A DNA stretch of 64,000 bases from Xylophilus rhododendri. Lineage in GTDB: Bacteria > Pseudomonadota > Gammaproteobacteria > Burkholderiales > Burkholderiaceae_C. The translations under genes and the position numbers were made by a program. The notes beneath the pieces are model-generated. The model had not been told where the DNA came from. It saw only the letters and a program-made list of their open reading frames with translations, and did not search any database. The stretch covers positions 2,418,001 to 2,482,000 of the forward strand of contig NZ_CP047650.1 of assembly GCF_009906855.1 (NCBI RefSeq), given 5' to 3'. Below are positions 35,527-46,404 of the stretch, in pieces (position 1 is the first letter of the stretch; every line of letters starts with the position of its first letter).

Positions 35527-36446
35527 ACGCGATCGACCAGCCCCATGCAGCGCCCGCCCCCCTGCCCGCCGCCGATGCGCGCCGGGTGATCCTGGTGGTG
35601 GACGACGCCCTGGACACCCTGCGCATGGTGAGCGACGCCCTGGCCGGCGCCGGCTATGCCGTGCTGGTGGCGCGCGATGCCGAGGAGGCCCTGCAGCGTT
35701 TCGAGATCACCGTGCCCGACGGCGTGCTGCTGGATGCGGTGATGCCGGGCATCGACGGCTTCGCCCTGTGCCGCCGGCTCAAGGCCATGCCGGCCTGGTC
35801 GCATGTGCCGGTGCTGTTCATGACCGGGCTGTCGGAGACCGAGCAGATCCTGCAGGGCTTCGCCAGCGGCGGGGTGGACTATGTCGTCAAGCCCCTGCGC
35901 ATACCCGAGGTGCTGGCGCGCCTGGCCACCCATGTGCGCAACGCCCAGGCCGCGCGGCTGGCGCGCGAGGCGGTGGACGTGGCGGGCATGGGCACGGTGG
36001 TGCTGGATGCGCTGGGGCGGGTGGCCTGGCAATCGCCGCAGGCCGCGCGCTGGCTGGACGAGGCTTTCGCCGGCCCGGCGGTCGAAGCGCGGGGCGGCTG
36101 GCTGCAATCGGTGCGGGTGGGCGAGGAGGCTTGCACCGCGCTGGGCGCCGGGCGGCGGCTGGCGGCGCGCCACATGGGCGAGAGCGGTTTCTCCGAGGCC
36201 ATGCTGCTGCTGCGCAGCGAACGCATGGATGCGGTCTCGCCGCCGCGCCAGCCGGACGTGCCGCTGACGCCGCGCGAGACCGAGGTGCTGTCCTGGCTGG
36301 CCAAGGGCAAGACCAATCGCGACATCGCCGACATCCTGGGCATGAGCCCGCGCACGGTGAACAAGCACCTGGAGCACATCTTCGAGAAGCTGGGGGTGGA
36401 GACGCGGTCCGCGGCCACCGCCATGGCTGGGCGATGGCTGGCCTAG
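35523..36446 (+). CDS. Response regulator, LuxR/NarL family
   Basis: A 307-residue two-domain regulator. The receiver (about 21-140) has VVDDALD, phospho-acceptor D71 (LLDAVMPG) and K125 (VVKPL). A linker of about 100 residues precedes a C-terminal LuxR-type HTH (about 240-300: LTPRETEVLSWLAKGKTNRDIADILGMSPRTVNKHLEHIF, in parts LTPRETEVLSWLAKG and MSPRTVNKHLEHIFEKLGV). It overlaps the sensor gene by 4 bases (ATGA), so the pair is co-translated and almost certainly cognate. Its likely targets are the paired dyads at 31991-32029. Confidence 0.93.
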   Translation: MNAIDQPHAAPAPLPAADARRVILVVDDALDTLRMVSDALAGAGYAVLVARDAEEALQRFEITVPDGVLLDAVMPGIDGFALCRRLKAMPAWSHVPVLFMTGLSETEQILQGFASGGVDYVVKPLRIPEVLARLATHVRNAQAARLAREAVDVAGMGTVVLDALGRVAWQSPQAARWLDEAFAGPAVEARGGWLQSVRVGEEACTALGAGRRLAARHMGESGFSEAMLLLRSERMDAVSPPRQPDVPLTPRETEVLSWLAKGKTNRDIADILGMSPRTVNKHLEHIFEKLGVETRSAATAMAGRWLA

Positions 36447-36464
36447 GCGCTGCGGCACCCGGCT

Positions 36465-38432
36465 TCAGGGCATGACCGGCGGAACCACGAAATTCCCCGG
36501 CAGCTTGCCGATGTCCGGCGGCATGGCGGCCTGCTGCCCGCGGATGTAGTCGTACCGGTCCATGGTCATCGAGGCCATGGCCGCGTCGTCGCGCAAGGCC
36601 ACCGGCCGCAGGAAGACGATCAGGTTGGTCTTCTTGCGCGAGCGGGCGAAACTGCGGAACACGCCGCCCACCAGGGGCAGATCGGCCACCCAGGGCAGGC
36701 GGTAGGCCTCGTCGGTGTAGCGGTCCTCGATCAGGCCGCCCAGCACGATGATCTTGCCGTCCTGCACCGTCACCGTCGATTCGATGGAGCGCTGGTTGGT
36801 CGTCGGGCCCAAGGTGGTGCTGGTCGAGGCCACCGAGGACGACTCCTGGTAGATCGACATGCGGATATTGCCGTTCTCCCCGATCTGCGGCCGCAGCCTG
36901 AGCGTGATGCCCACGTCCTTGCGCTCCACCGTCTGGAAGGGGTTGGAGTTGGTGCTGGTCGTGTACGAGCCGGTGATGTAGGGCACGTTCTGGCCCACCA
37001 CGATCTTGGCCTCCTCGTTGTCCAGCGTGACCACGTTGGCGGTGGAGAGGATGTTGGTGCCGCTCATCGACTCCAGCGCCTTGGCCACCGTGCCCAGGGT
37101 CAACGTGGTGCTGGAGCTGATGTCGAAGAGCTGCGACCACTGCACGCCCAGCTCCACCGTCTTGCTCGCGTCCACCTCCACCACCAGCGATTCCACATAG
37201 AGCTGGGCGCGCCGGCTGTCGAGCTGCTCGATGATGGGCCGCATCTCCCGGAACCGCGGCTCGGGCGCGGTGATGATCAGCGCGTTGCTGGCCGGATCGG
37301 CCTGGATGCCGCCGCCGGTGGTGGGCTGGCCGGCCGGGGTGACGGAGGAGGTGGTGGCGGCCGAGGCCTTGCTGCTGCCGGCGGTCGAAGCGGAAGCGGT
37401 GTCGGCGCTGGAAGCGGTCGTGCCGCCGCTCAGCCCTGCCGTGGCGCCGGAAGACCCGCTGCCGCGCTGCGCCGAAGCAGCGCCCTGCTCCGCCGACGCC
37501 TCGGCCGGGAACGCCGCCCGCAGCACCTGCGCCAGCCGCGTGGCCTGGGCGTTCTTCAGGTAGACCACCCGCACATTGCCGGCCTCGCGCGGCTGGTCGA
37601 GCTGCGCCACCAGGGCGCGGATGGCGGCCAGCTGGGCGCGGCTCTGGGCGCGCACCAGCAGGCTGTTGGTCTGGCTGTCCACCACGATGGAGGCATCGGC
37701 AGCGGACCTGGCGGCGCCCGCGCCGGCCGGCTGCGCGGCGGCGCCGGGCGTGGCCGCCGAGGGGGTGCCCGTGTCGGCCGCCGCACGCGACAGCGCCGAG
37801 AGCTTGCGCACCGTCGCCGCCGTGGCCGCGGCGGTGGTGTTGCGCAGCGGGATCACCTCCACATCGGTGGCGCTGGGCGTGTCCAGCGCCGCCACCAGGG
37901 TGCGCAGCCGCGCCAGGTTGCTGGTGTAGTCGGTCACCACCAGCGTGTTGTTGGCGGCATCGACGTTGATCACGTTGTTGGGGCTGATCAGCGGCCGCAG
38001 CACCGGCAGCAGGTTGCTGGCGCCCTGGTAGTCCAGGCGCATCACCTCGGTGGCGATCGCCTCGCCGCCCGGCCGCTGGCCGGGCACCAGCACCGAGGTG
38101 GACAGCAGCTTGGCATCGGCCTCCTGCACGATGCGGTAGAGGCCGTTCGACGCCACCACGCTGTAGCCCGACAGGCGCAGGGCGCCGACGAACATCTCCC
38201 AGGCCTGCGCCGGCGTGACCGGCGTGTCGGTATGCAGCGAGAGCGCGCCCTGGACCCGCGGATCGACCACGATGTTGCGCCGGGTGATGGCGTTGAGGGT
38301 GCGTGCCACGGCGGCGATGTCGGCATGGTCGAAGTCGAGCGAGACCGGCTCCTGGCCGGGCAGCCCGCCGGCCCCGGCGGGCAGGGACAGGCACAGCGCC
38401 AGGGCGATGGGCAATGGCAGGGGGAACTTCAT
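36465..38432 (-). CDS. gspD: Type II secretion system secretin GspD
   Basis: A 655-residue outer-membrane secretin. It has a signal peptide (about 1-22), an N0 domain (FDHADIAAVARTLNAITRRNIVVDPRV), successive N1-N3 KH-like domains (VMRLDYQGASNLLPVLRPL, VIPLRNTTAAATA and RVVYLKNAQATRLAQVLRA), a Ser/Ala/Thr-rich insert at about 320-385, and the C-terminal secretin core with VPYITGSYTT, GITLRLRPQIGENGNIRM and VLGGLIEDRYTDEAYRLPWVADLPLVGGVF (in parts). It normally forms the pore of the T2SS. No other gsp gene lies beside it, which is unusual, since gspD usually precedes gspE and gspF. It converges on the response regulator gene. Confidence 0.92.
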   Translation of the reverse strand: MKFPLPLPIALALCLSLPAGAGGLPGQEPVSLDFDHADIAAVARTLNAITRRNIVVDPRVQGALSLHTDTPVTPAQAWEMFVGALRLSGYSVVASNGLYRIVQEADAKLLSTSVLVPGQRPGGEAIATEVMRLDYQGASNLLPVLRPLISPNNVINVDAANNTLVVTDYTSNLARLRTLVAALDTPSATDVEVIPLRNTTAAATAATVRKLSALSRAAADTGTPSAATPGAAAQPAGAGAARSAADASIVVDSQTNSLLVRAQSRAQLAAIRALVAQLDQPREAGNVRVVYLKNAQATRLAQVLRAAFPAEASAEQGAASAQRGSGSSGATAGLSGGTTASSADTASASTAGSSKASAATTSSVTPAGQPTTGGGIQADPASNALIITAPEPRFREMRPIIEQLDSRRAQLYVESLVVEVDASKTVELGVQWSQLFDISSSTTLTLGTVAKALESMSGTNILSTANVVTLDNEEAKIVVGQNVPYITGSYTTSTNSNPFQTVERKDVGITLRLRPQIGENGNIRMSIYQESSSVASTSTTLGPTTNQRSIESTVTVQDGKIIVLGGLIEDRYTDEAYRLPWVADLPLVGGVFRSFARSRKKTNLIVFLRPVALRDDAAMASMTMDRYDYIRGQQAAMPPDIGKLPGNFVVPPVMP

Positions 38433-38542
38433 GGAGGGCGGATTCTGCGGCGGGCCGGCTCCCCCCAGGTATGCAGCAGCGCTCGGTTTGCATCCGGCAT
38501 GTTGCGCTGCGCTGGCCGATGGCTGCGCCGGCGCAAGCGATG

Positions 38543-39439
38543 TCACGAAGCGTTCGGTGCGTAGTGCTTGCGCGCCAGGGTGCGCAGCAGTTCGGCCACC
38601 AGCCGCGCCGGCCGGGTGGCCGGCCGGGCGGTGGGAATCACCAGCGCCAGCCGGTTGCGGATCGCAGGTCCCACGATGGCCGCATGGTGCAGCGGCTGGG
38701 CATAGTTCCACAGCGCCATGGCGCTGATCGGCAGCACGGTGTGGGCCACGCCGCGCGCCACCAGCGAAAGCACGGTCAGCACCGAATCGACCTCGGCCAC
38801 GATGTCCAGCGCCAGGCCGCGCGGCCGCATGCTGGACTCCAGCAGCTGGCGCAGCGCGTTCGGCCCGCTGGGCATGACCAGGGGCAGCGCCGCCACGTCG
38901 GCCAGCTTCACCCGCGCCGGCAGCGGCTTGGGGCCGAAGAGCAGCAGGGCCTCGCGCGCCAGGGTCTCGTCCTGCAGCTGGGGCGAAGGGGGCGGGTCGA
39001 ACAGGATGGCCATGTCCAGCGTGCCGGCCACCATCCATTCGCGCAGGCGGATGCTCAGCGCCTCCACCACGGTCAGCGTCACCTCCGGGTACTCGCGCCG
39101 AAAGCGCTCGATCAGGTCGGCCGCCAGCACCTGCGCCACCCGCGGCGGCAGGCCCACGGTGACCCGGCCGCGCGGGCTGGACTGGCGTTCGTGCATGTCG
39201 GCCTGGGCGCGGTCGGCCAGCTCGAAGATGCCGCGTGCATGGGCCAGCAGCGCCTGCCCGGCCTCGTTGGCCAGGGCGCCGCGGCCGTGGCGCACCAGCA
39301 GGCGCTGGCCGAGTTCCTCCTCCAGCAATCCCACCTGGCGGCTGAGTGCCGGCTGCGACAGGTGCAGCGCGGCGGCGGCCCGGCTGAAGCTGCCGCTCTC
39401 GACGACGGCGACGAAGTAGCGCAGGCGGGTCAGGTCCAT
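38543..39439 (-). CDS. LysR-family transcriptional regulator
   Basis: A 298-residue LysR-type regulator with HTH at about 2-60 (LTRLRYFVAVVESGSFSRAAAALHLSQPALSRQVGLLE, in parts YFVAVVESGSFSRAAAALHL and SQPALSRQVGLLEEELG). The effector domain resembles the Nac/Cbl subgroup in its GRVTVGLPPRVAQVL opening. It diverges from the LigI-like amidohydrolase gene across 101 bp and probably controls that gene and the following Bug receptor. Confidence 0.92.
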   Translation of the reverse strand: MDLTRLRYFVAVVESGSFSRAAAALHLSQPALSRQVGLLEEELGQRLLVRHGRGALANEAGQALLAHARGIFELADRAQADMHERQSSPRGRVTVGLPPRVAQVLAADLIERFRREYPEVTLTVVEALSIRLREWMVAGTLDMAILFDPPPSPQLQDETLAREALLLFGPKPLPARVKLADVAALPLVMPSGPNALRQLLESSMRPRGLALDIVAEVDSVLTVLSLVARGVAHTVLPISAMALWNYAQPLHHAAIVGPAIRNRLALVIPTARPATRPARLVAELLRTLARKHYAPNAS

Positions 39440-39540
39440 GGTTTTCCCTGAGGCGGTTCGGTGACAGGCATAACTTCAGCCACTATCTCATATGCACTGA
39501 ACGGATCGCACGATGGGCCGGCGCGCCGGACAATTTGCCC

Positions 39541-40413
39541 ATGCCAGATGTGCTCACCTACGACCTCCAGCCCCGCGCCGCCAGCTTCACGCCGCCGCCG
39601 GGCAGCTGCGACAGCCATGTGCATGTGTTCGGGCCGCGCGAGCGTTTTCCGTATGCGCATAAGCGAGGCTTCACGCCGGTGGATGCGCCGAAGGAATCGC
39701 TGTTCGCCCTGCACCGGGTGCTGGGAATCGAGCGCTGCGTGATCGTGCAGACCGCCCTGCACGGCTTCGACAACCGTGTGGTGGAGGATGCGATCGAGGC
39801 CGGCGAAGGCCGCTACCTCGGCATCGCCCTGGTGCCGGCCGATGTGCCCGATGCCGAGCTGGCCCGGCTGGCCGGGGCGGGGTTTCGCGGCGTGCGTTTC
39901 AACTTCATGGCGCATCTGCCGGGCACGCCGGTGGAGGATGTGATCGCGCTCACCCGCCGCCTGGCGCCGCTGGGCCTGCACCTGCAGGTGCATTTCGAAA
40001 GCGCGATGGTGCATGGCCTCGGGCCCATCCTGGCGCGCAGCGCGGTGCCGGTGGTGATCGACCATATCGGCCGGGTCGATGCGGCGCAGGGGCCGCAGCA
40101 TGCCGACTTCATCGCCCTGCGGGCCCTGCTGCGCAACCCGCTGTTCCGGGTGAAGGTGAGCGGCGTGGACCGCATCGCCACGCAGGACAGCTATCCCCAG
40201 GGCGTGGCCCTGGCCCGCATCCTGGTGGAGGAGTTCCCCGAGCGCTGCTTCTGGGGCAGCGACTGGCCGCATCCCAACCACACCCATGTGCCCGACGACG
40301 CGGCGCTGGTCGAGCTGCTGCCGGACATCGCGCCCGATGCGGGCCTGCGCGAACTGCTGCTGGTGCGCAACCCGGCGGCCTTCTACCGCTTCGAGCCCTT
40401 GCGGCCGGCCTGA
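39541..40413 (+). CDS. Amidohydrolase family 2 protein, 2-pyrone-4,6-dicarboxylate lactonase (LigI)-like
   Basis: A 290-residue TIM-barrel hydrolase of the amidohydrolase superfamily. HVH at 26-28 lies within CDSHVHVFGP, the same opening as in LigI, followed by GVRFNFMAHLPG, QVHFES, VIDHIGR and the terminal catalytic D241 in WGSDWPHPN. LigI-type enzymes open lactone rings of dicarboxylates without needing a metal. The ATG at 39541 is preferred to a TTG six bases upstream. It is followed 37 bases later by a Bug receptor, so the pair could import and open a cyclic acid. A second, divergent homologue is at 42084. Confidence 0.88.
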   Translation: MPDVLTYDLQPRAASFTPPPGSCDSHVHVFGPRERFPYAHKRGFTPVDAPKESLFALHRVLGIERCVIVQTALHGFDNRVVEDAIEAGEGRYLGIALVPADVPDAELARLAGAGFRGVRFNFMAHLPGTPVEDVIALTRRLAPLGLHLQVHFESAMVHGLGPILARSAVPVVIDHIGRVDAAQGPQHADFIALRALLRNPLFRVKVSGVDRIATQDSYPQGVALARILVEEFPERCFWGSDWPHPNHTHVPDDAALVELLPDIAPDAGLRELLLVRNPAAFYRFEPLRPA

Positions 40414-40450
40414 GCGCGGCGCGACACGAGACAAGAACAGGAGACAAGAC

Positions 40451-41425
40451 ATGAGCCACCACCACATCTCGCGCCGTGGCCTCTGCGCCCTGGCGGCCGG
40501 CCTGGCGCTGGGCGGCAGCGCACGGGCCCAGAGCGGCAGGATCACCCGCCTGGTGGTGGCCTTCCCGCCCGGCGGGCCGGTGGACTTCGTGGCCCGCACC
40601 GTGGCCGAACAGCTGGGCAAGGAGCTGGGCCACCAGGTCATCATCGAGAACCGCGCCGGGGCCAACGGCGCCATCGCCGCCGAATACGTCTCGCATGCCC
40701 CGCCGGACGGCAACACCCTCTGGCTGACCAGCGTGGGGGCGGTCGCCATCAACCCCTCGCTCTACGACAAGCTGGCCTACGACATGCAGAAGGACCTGCA
40801 GCCGGTGGGCCTGGTGGTGCGCAACGTCGAGGTGCTGGTGGTGCCGGCCGACGCGCCCTGGAAGACGGGCGCCGATTTCGTGGCCGCCGCGCGCCAGTCG
40901 AAGCAGCCGCTGACCCTGGCCTCCTCCGGCACCGGCAGCGTGCCGCACCTGGCGATGGAGCTGCTGGCCGACGCGGGCAAGGCGCCCTTGCTGCATGTGC
41001 CCTACAAGGGCGCGGCGCCGGCCATCACCGATGTGATCGCCGGCCATGTCAACGGCTTCTTCGGCGACATCCCGGGCCTGCTGCCCTTCATCAAGACCGG
41101 CAAGCTCCGGCCCATCGGCCTGGCCGCCAGCCACCGCCATCCCCTGCTGCCCGAGGTGAAGACCTTCGCCGAGATGGGTGTGCCCGGCGTGGATTCGGAC
41201 AACTGGTATGCCGTCTTCGCCGGCCGGGCGGTGCCGCCGGCCGAGATCGAACGGGTGAGCGCGGCGCTGCGCAAGACCCTGGGCGACGAGGGTGTGCGCG
41301 GCCGGCTGTCGGCCTCCGGCGCGGAGCCCGCGCCGTCCTCGCCCGCCGAACTCGCGGCCCTGCTCAAGCAGGACAGCGAGAAATGGGGCCGCGTGGTGCG
41401 GGCCAAGAACATCAAGGCCGACTAG
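40451..41425 (+). CDS. Bug/TctC-family periplasmic substrate-binding protein
   Basis: A 324-residue orphan TTT receptor with a twin-arginine-like signal (SRRGLCALAAGLALGGSARA, cleavage before QSG). The core blocks are VVAFPPGGPVDFVARTV, ENRAGANGAIAAEYV, PPDGNTLW and VPYKGAAPAITD. GGPVD replaces the more common GGxTD. GAGACAAGAC precedes the ATG. The gene follows the LigI-like hydrolase and precedes an EthD-like gene by 11 bases, so all three are probably one transcript. Confidence 0.92.
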   Translation: MSHHHISRRGLCALAAGLALGGSARAQSGRITRLVVAFPPGGPVDFVARTVAEQLGKELGHQVIIENRAGANGAIAAEYVSHAPPDGNTLWLTSVGAVAINPSLYDKLAYDMQKDLQPVGLVVRNVEVLVVPADAPWKTGADFVAAARQSKQPLTLASSGTGSVPHLAMELLADAGKAPLLHVPYKGAAPAITDVIAGHVNGFFGDIPGLLPFIKTGKLRPIGLAASHRHPLLPEVKTFAEMGVPGVDSDNWYAVFAGRAVPPAEIERVSAALRKTLGDEGVRGRLSASGAEPAPSSPAELAALLKQDSEKWGRVVRAKNIKAD

Positions 41426-41436
41426 GCCTCTTATCC

Positions 41437-42087
41437 ATGCTCCAGAACACCGATCTCCTCCTGCTGCAGGCCCGCCTAGACGAGGCCGGCGCACAGGGCT
41501 TTCACGCCGCCTGCGAAGCCGCCAACAGCGCAGCCCGCCAGCGCTGGCCGGCCAGCCATGTGCAGCGCACGGCCTGGTCGCCAGACACCGGCGATGCGTA
41601 CGGCTACCTGGTGCTGCCGGCGCGCCAGTCCATGCACGGCACGGCGCTGCAGCCGGTGCTCGATGCCTTTTCGCTGGCCCTGCCGGCCGATGCCCTGGCC
41701 CGCGTCTCCCGGCTGGAAAGGGCCTTCGAGCGCTCGGGCGCCAGCCTGGACGAACGGCCCAGCTTCCACTACGTGGTGGAGATGGATCCGGAAGACGGCT
41801 GGCGCGAGGAGCTGCTGCGCTGGTACGACAGCGAACACATGCCCGGCCTGGCCTCGGTGCCCGGCTGCGTGCGGGCGGCCCGGCTGCTCAACCACGACCA
41901 CGGCCCGCTGTCCCTGGCCTGCTACGACCTGGTGAGCCAGGAAACCCTGGGCTCGCCGCCCTGGCTGGCGGTGCGCGCCTCGGCCTGGAGCAGCCGGGTG
42001 CGGCCGCATTTCACCAACACCCGGCGCACCATGTGCCGCACGCTGGGGCTCCAGGCCCCGGCAGTGCCGCCGGTGGTGCTGGTCTAG
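41437..42087 (+). CDS. Hypothetical protein with EthD-like/dimeric alpha-beta barrel region
   Basis: A 216-residue protein of uncertain family. The second half contains VVEMDPEDGWREELLRWYDSEHMPGLASVPGCVRAARL (in parts: REELLRWYDSEHMPGLASVP), a pattern seen in EthD-like and related ferredoxin-like barrel proteins, where Y-x-x-H-x-P-x-L marks the first strand-helix unit. The first half has no recognisable motif. It follows the Bug gene by 11 bases and ends on a 4-base overlap with the convergent amidohydrolase gene. An accessory role in the catabolism of the receptor's ligand is likely, but the activity is unknown. Confidence 0.7.
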   Translation: MLQNTDLLLLQARLDEAGAQGFHAACEAANSAARQRWPASHVQRTAWSPDTGDAYGYLVLPARQSMHGTALQPVLDAFSLALPADALARVSRLERAFERSGASLDERPSFHYVVEMDPEDGWREELLRWYDSEHMPGLASVPGCVRAARLLNHDHGPLSLACYDLVSQETLGSPPWLAVRASAWSSRVRPHFTNTRRTMCRTLGLQAPAVPPVVLV

Positions 42088-42962
42088 AAACCGTAGAGCG
42101 CCTGCGGGTTGTCGACCAGGATGCGTTCGAACACCGCCTGGCTGGGGCACCAGCGGCGCAGCAACTCCAGCAGGTCGGCGTCGTTGACGCTTTCCTTCGG
42201 CTGGGTGGTGTGCGGCCAGTCGCTGCCCCAGACCATGCGTTCGGGCGCGGCTTCGAGCAGCGCGCGGCCCACCGCGTCGCGGTCGGCATAGGTCGGCCCG
42301 CCGGCGGTCGATTCCATGTAGGCGCCCGAGAGCTTCATCCAGGTGTTGCCCGCATCGAGCAGGCCGCGCACCGCACGGAAGGCATCACTGTCCACACCGA
42401 TGGCGGCATCGATGCGGCCCATGTGGTCGATCACCAAAGGCACCGGCAGGCCCTGCAGAACGGGCAGCAGCTCCATCAGCTGCGCCGCATGGGCGAACAC
42501 CTGGATATGCCAGCCCAGCGGCGCGACCTTGGCCGCCAGCGTCTGCAGCATCCGGGGTGTGGTCGTGCCCCAGGACTGCGCGGTCACGAAGTTCACCCGC
42601 AGGCCGCGAACACGCTGTTCGGCCAGCGACTGCAGCTCGGCCTCGCCCACCTCCTGCGGCACCACCGCCACGCCGCGCGCCTGCTCGCCGAAGGCGGCCA
42701 GGGCATCGAGCGTGCAGCGGTTGTCGATGCCGTAGGTGGAGGGCGTGACCACCACCGTGCGGCGGGTGCCCAGGCGCTGCTGCAGCCGGCGGTAGATGGC
42801 CACGTCGGCCACCGGCGGGGTGCGGGTCCAGTGCGGCGATGGCGCGAACCGCGGATCGAAGATATGCATGTGGCTGTCGCATGCGTTCGGCGGCACCTGC
42901 ACCGCCGGCCGGTTCAGGCCTACCGAGTGAGGGACCGGTGTGTCGATCTGGTTCGCGTTCAT
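42084..42962 (-). CDS. Amidohydrolase family 2 protein, LigI-like
   Basis: A 292-residue TIM-barrel hydrolase with HMH at 31-33 (CDSHMHIFDPRF), RGLRVNFVT, HIQVFAH, VIDHMGRIDA and the terminal WGSDWPHTTQP aspartate. It belongs to the same family as the gene at 39541 but is clearly divergent, so it is not a recent duplicate. It lies 14 bases downstream of the HMG/CHA-type aldolase gene on the same strand. In the known 4,5-cleavage pathway a LigI lactonase and a CHA aldolase are two steps of one route, but the intervening hydratase is not here. A lactone of a branched hydroxy-oxo acid is another possible substrate. Confidence 0.88.
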   Translation of the reverse strand: MNANQIDTPVPHSVGLNRPAVQVPPNACDSHMHIFDPRFAPSPHWTRTPPVADVAIYRRLQQRLGTRRTVVVTPSTYGIDNRCTLDALAAFGEQARGVAVVPQEVGEAELQSLAEQRVRGLRVNFVTAQSWGTTTPRMLQTLAAKVAPLGWHIQVFAHAAQLMELLPVLQGLPVPLVIDHMGRIDAAIGVDSDAFRAVRGLLDAGNTWMKLSGAYMESTAGGPTYADRDAVGRALLEAAPERMVWGSDWPHTTQPKESVNDADLLELLRRWCPSQAVFERILVDNPQALYGF

Positions 42963-42976
42963 CTTTGCCGCTCCGC

Positions 42977-43663
42977 TCAGATCGACTCGCCGTCCTTCAG
43001 CACACCGGCGGCGCGCAGGGCGGCCGGCAGCCACTTGGACTCGATCTCGCCGCGGGCGATGGCCTCGATGCGGGCGGCCTCGTCGGCCACCTTCTTCACC
43101 GCCAGGGCCATCATGGCGGGCGCCTTCAGGCGCTCGATCACGACCACGCCGTCGGCATCGGCCACCACCAGGTCACCGGGGTTGACCACGGTGCCGCCGG
43201 CGGAGATCGGGTGGTTGATGCGGCCAGGCACGTACTTGGTCGGGCCGGCAGGATTGAAGCCTGCCGAGAAGACCGGAAAGCCCAGGTCCAGCAGCTCCAG
43301 CCGGTCGCGGATGGCGCCGTCGACGATCACGCCGCCGAGGTTCAGCTTCTTGCAAGCGCTGAGCATCAGCGTGCCCATCAGCGCGGCCGTCTGGTCGCCC
43401 TTGCCGTCGATCACCAGCACGTCGCCGGGCTTGGCGAGCGAGATGGCCATGTGAATCATCAGGTTGTCGCCAGGGCGCACTTCGACGGTGAAGGCCGGGC
43501 CGGCCGCGACCATGTTCATCTCCACCGGCGCCACCCGCGAATGCATGGTGCCGCGGCGGCCGGACACGTCCGACAGGATGGCCGCCTGGAAGGTGCGCGC
43601 CTGGGCCACGACTTCGGGCGAGACACGTTCGAATTCGCGGATGACTTCGGGGAGCTGGCTCAT
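42977..43663 (-). CDS. HMG/CHA aldolase-type RraA-family protein
   Basis: A 228-residue member of the RraA/dimethylmenaquinone methyltransferase-like fold that includes 4-hydroxy-4-methyl-2-oxoglutarate and 4-carboxy-4-hydroxy-2-oxoadipate aldolases. The aldolase R119-D120 pair is in VDGAIRD, and the preceding GDVLVIDGKGD and GTLM region forms the pyruvate pocket. True RraA regulators lack the aldolase residues, so an enzyme is favoured. It would split a 4-hydroxy-2-oxo acid into pyruvate plus a second 2-oxo acid. The adjacent aminotransferase could supply that oxo acid from a 4-hydroxyglutamate analogue. Confidence 0.85.
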   Translation of the reverse strand: MSQLPEVIREFERVSPEVVAQARTFQAAILSDVSGRRGTMHSRVAPVEMNMVAAGPAFTVEVRPGDNLMIHMAISLAKPGDVLVIDGKGDQTAALMGTLMLSACKKLNLGGVIVDGAIRDRLELLDLGFPVFSAGFNPAGPTKYVPGRINHPISAGGTVVNPGDLVVADADGVVVIERLKAPAMMALAVKKVADEAARIEAIARGEIESKWLPAALRAAGVLKDGESI

Positions 43664-43697
43664 GGAAAGCTTTCTGGGATGGTGGTCTGGAAATCGA

Positions 43698-45668
<1,971 letters not shown>

Positions 45669-45680
45669 GTTCATGCGCTC

Positions 45681-46403
45681 CTAGAGGGCCGGGCTCGCCG
45701 CCAGGCCGCGCTGGTTGCGGCGGGCATGGATGCGCTTTTCCAGGCGCGACATGCACAGGCCCAGCGACCAGCAGATGAGGAAATAGGTCACCGCCAGGAT
45801 GGCGTAGACCTGGAAGGGCTTGGTGAGCAACTGGGCGTTGATCTGGTAGGCCGAGTAGGTCAGTTCGTTGACGCTGATGATGTAGCCGAGCGAGGTGTTC
45901 TTGATCAGGTTGATGAACTGGTTGAGGATGCTCGGCAGCATCTGGTAGAGCGCCTGCGGCAGCACGATGCGGCGCATCACGCCGAAGCCGTTGAGGCCCA
46001 GCGAACGCGCGGCCTCGATCTGGCCCTTGGGGATGGCCTGGATGCCGGCGCGCACCACCTCGCCCATGAAGGCCAGTTCGTAGACCACCAGCGCGCAGAC
46101 CACGGTGGTGACGGCCGACACGCTGGTGCCGGTGACGATGGGCACCACGAAGTAGGCCCAGAAGATGATCATCAGCACCGGCAGCCCGCGGATCGCATGG
46201 ACCAGGGTGGAGACCGGCAGGTAGATCGCCTTGTTGCTGCTGGTGCGGGCCATGCCCACCAGCACCGCCAGCGGGAAGGACAGGCAAAGCCCGGCCACGG
46301 CCAGGCACAGCGTCAGCGCCAGGCCGCCCAGCGGGCCTTGCGGGTACTGGCCGACCAGCAGCAGCAGGCCGTAGTCGTGCAGGATCTGGAGAATGTCGGC
46401 CAT
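45681..46403 (-). CDS. Amino acid ABC transporter permease, GltK-like
   Basis: A 240-residue HisMQ-type permease with about five membrane segments: GLALTLCLAVAGLCLSFPLAVLVGMAR near the N-terminus, then VLMIIFWAYFVVPIVTG. The EAA loop is EAARSLGLNGFGVMRRIVLPQA. It forms the channel with the adjacent GltJ-like permease, whose stop is 2 bases upstream of this start. The substrate is set by the receptor at 47126. Confidence 0.92.
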   Translation of the reverse strand: MADILQILHDYGLLLLVGQYPQGPLGGLALTLCLAVAGLCLSFPLAVLVGMARTSSNKAIYLPVSTLVHAIRGLPVLMIIFWAYFVVPIVTGTSVSAVTTVVCALVVYELAFMGEVVRAGIQAIPKGQIEAARSLGLNGFGVMRRIVLPQALYQMLPSILNQFINLIKNTSLGYIISVNELTYSAYQINAQLLTKPFQVYAILAVTYFLICWSLGLCMSRLEKRIHARRNQRGLAASPAL

Positions 46404-46404
46404 G

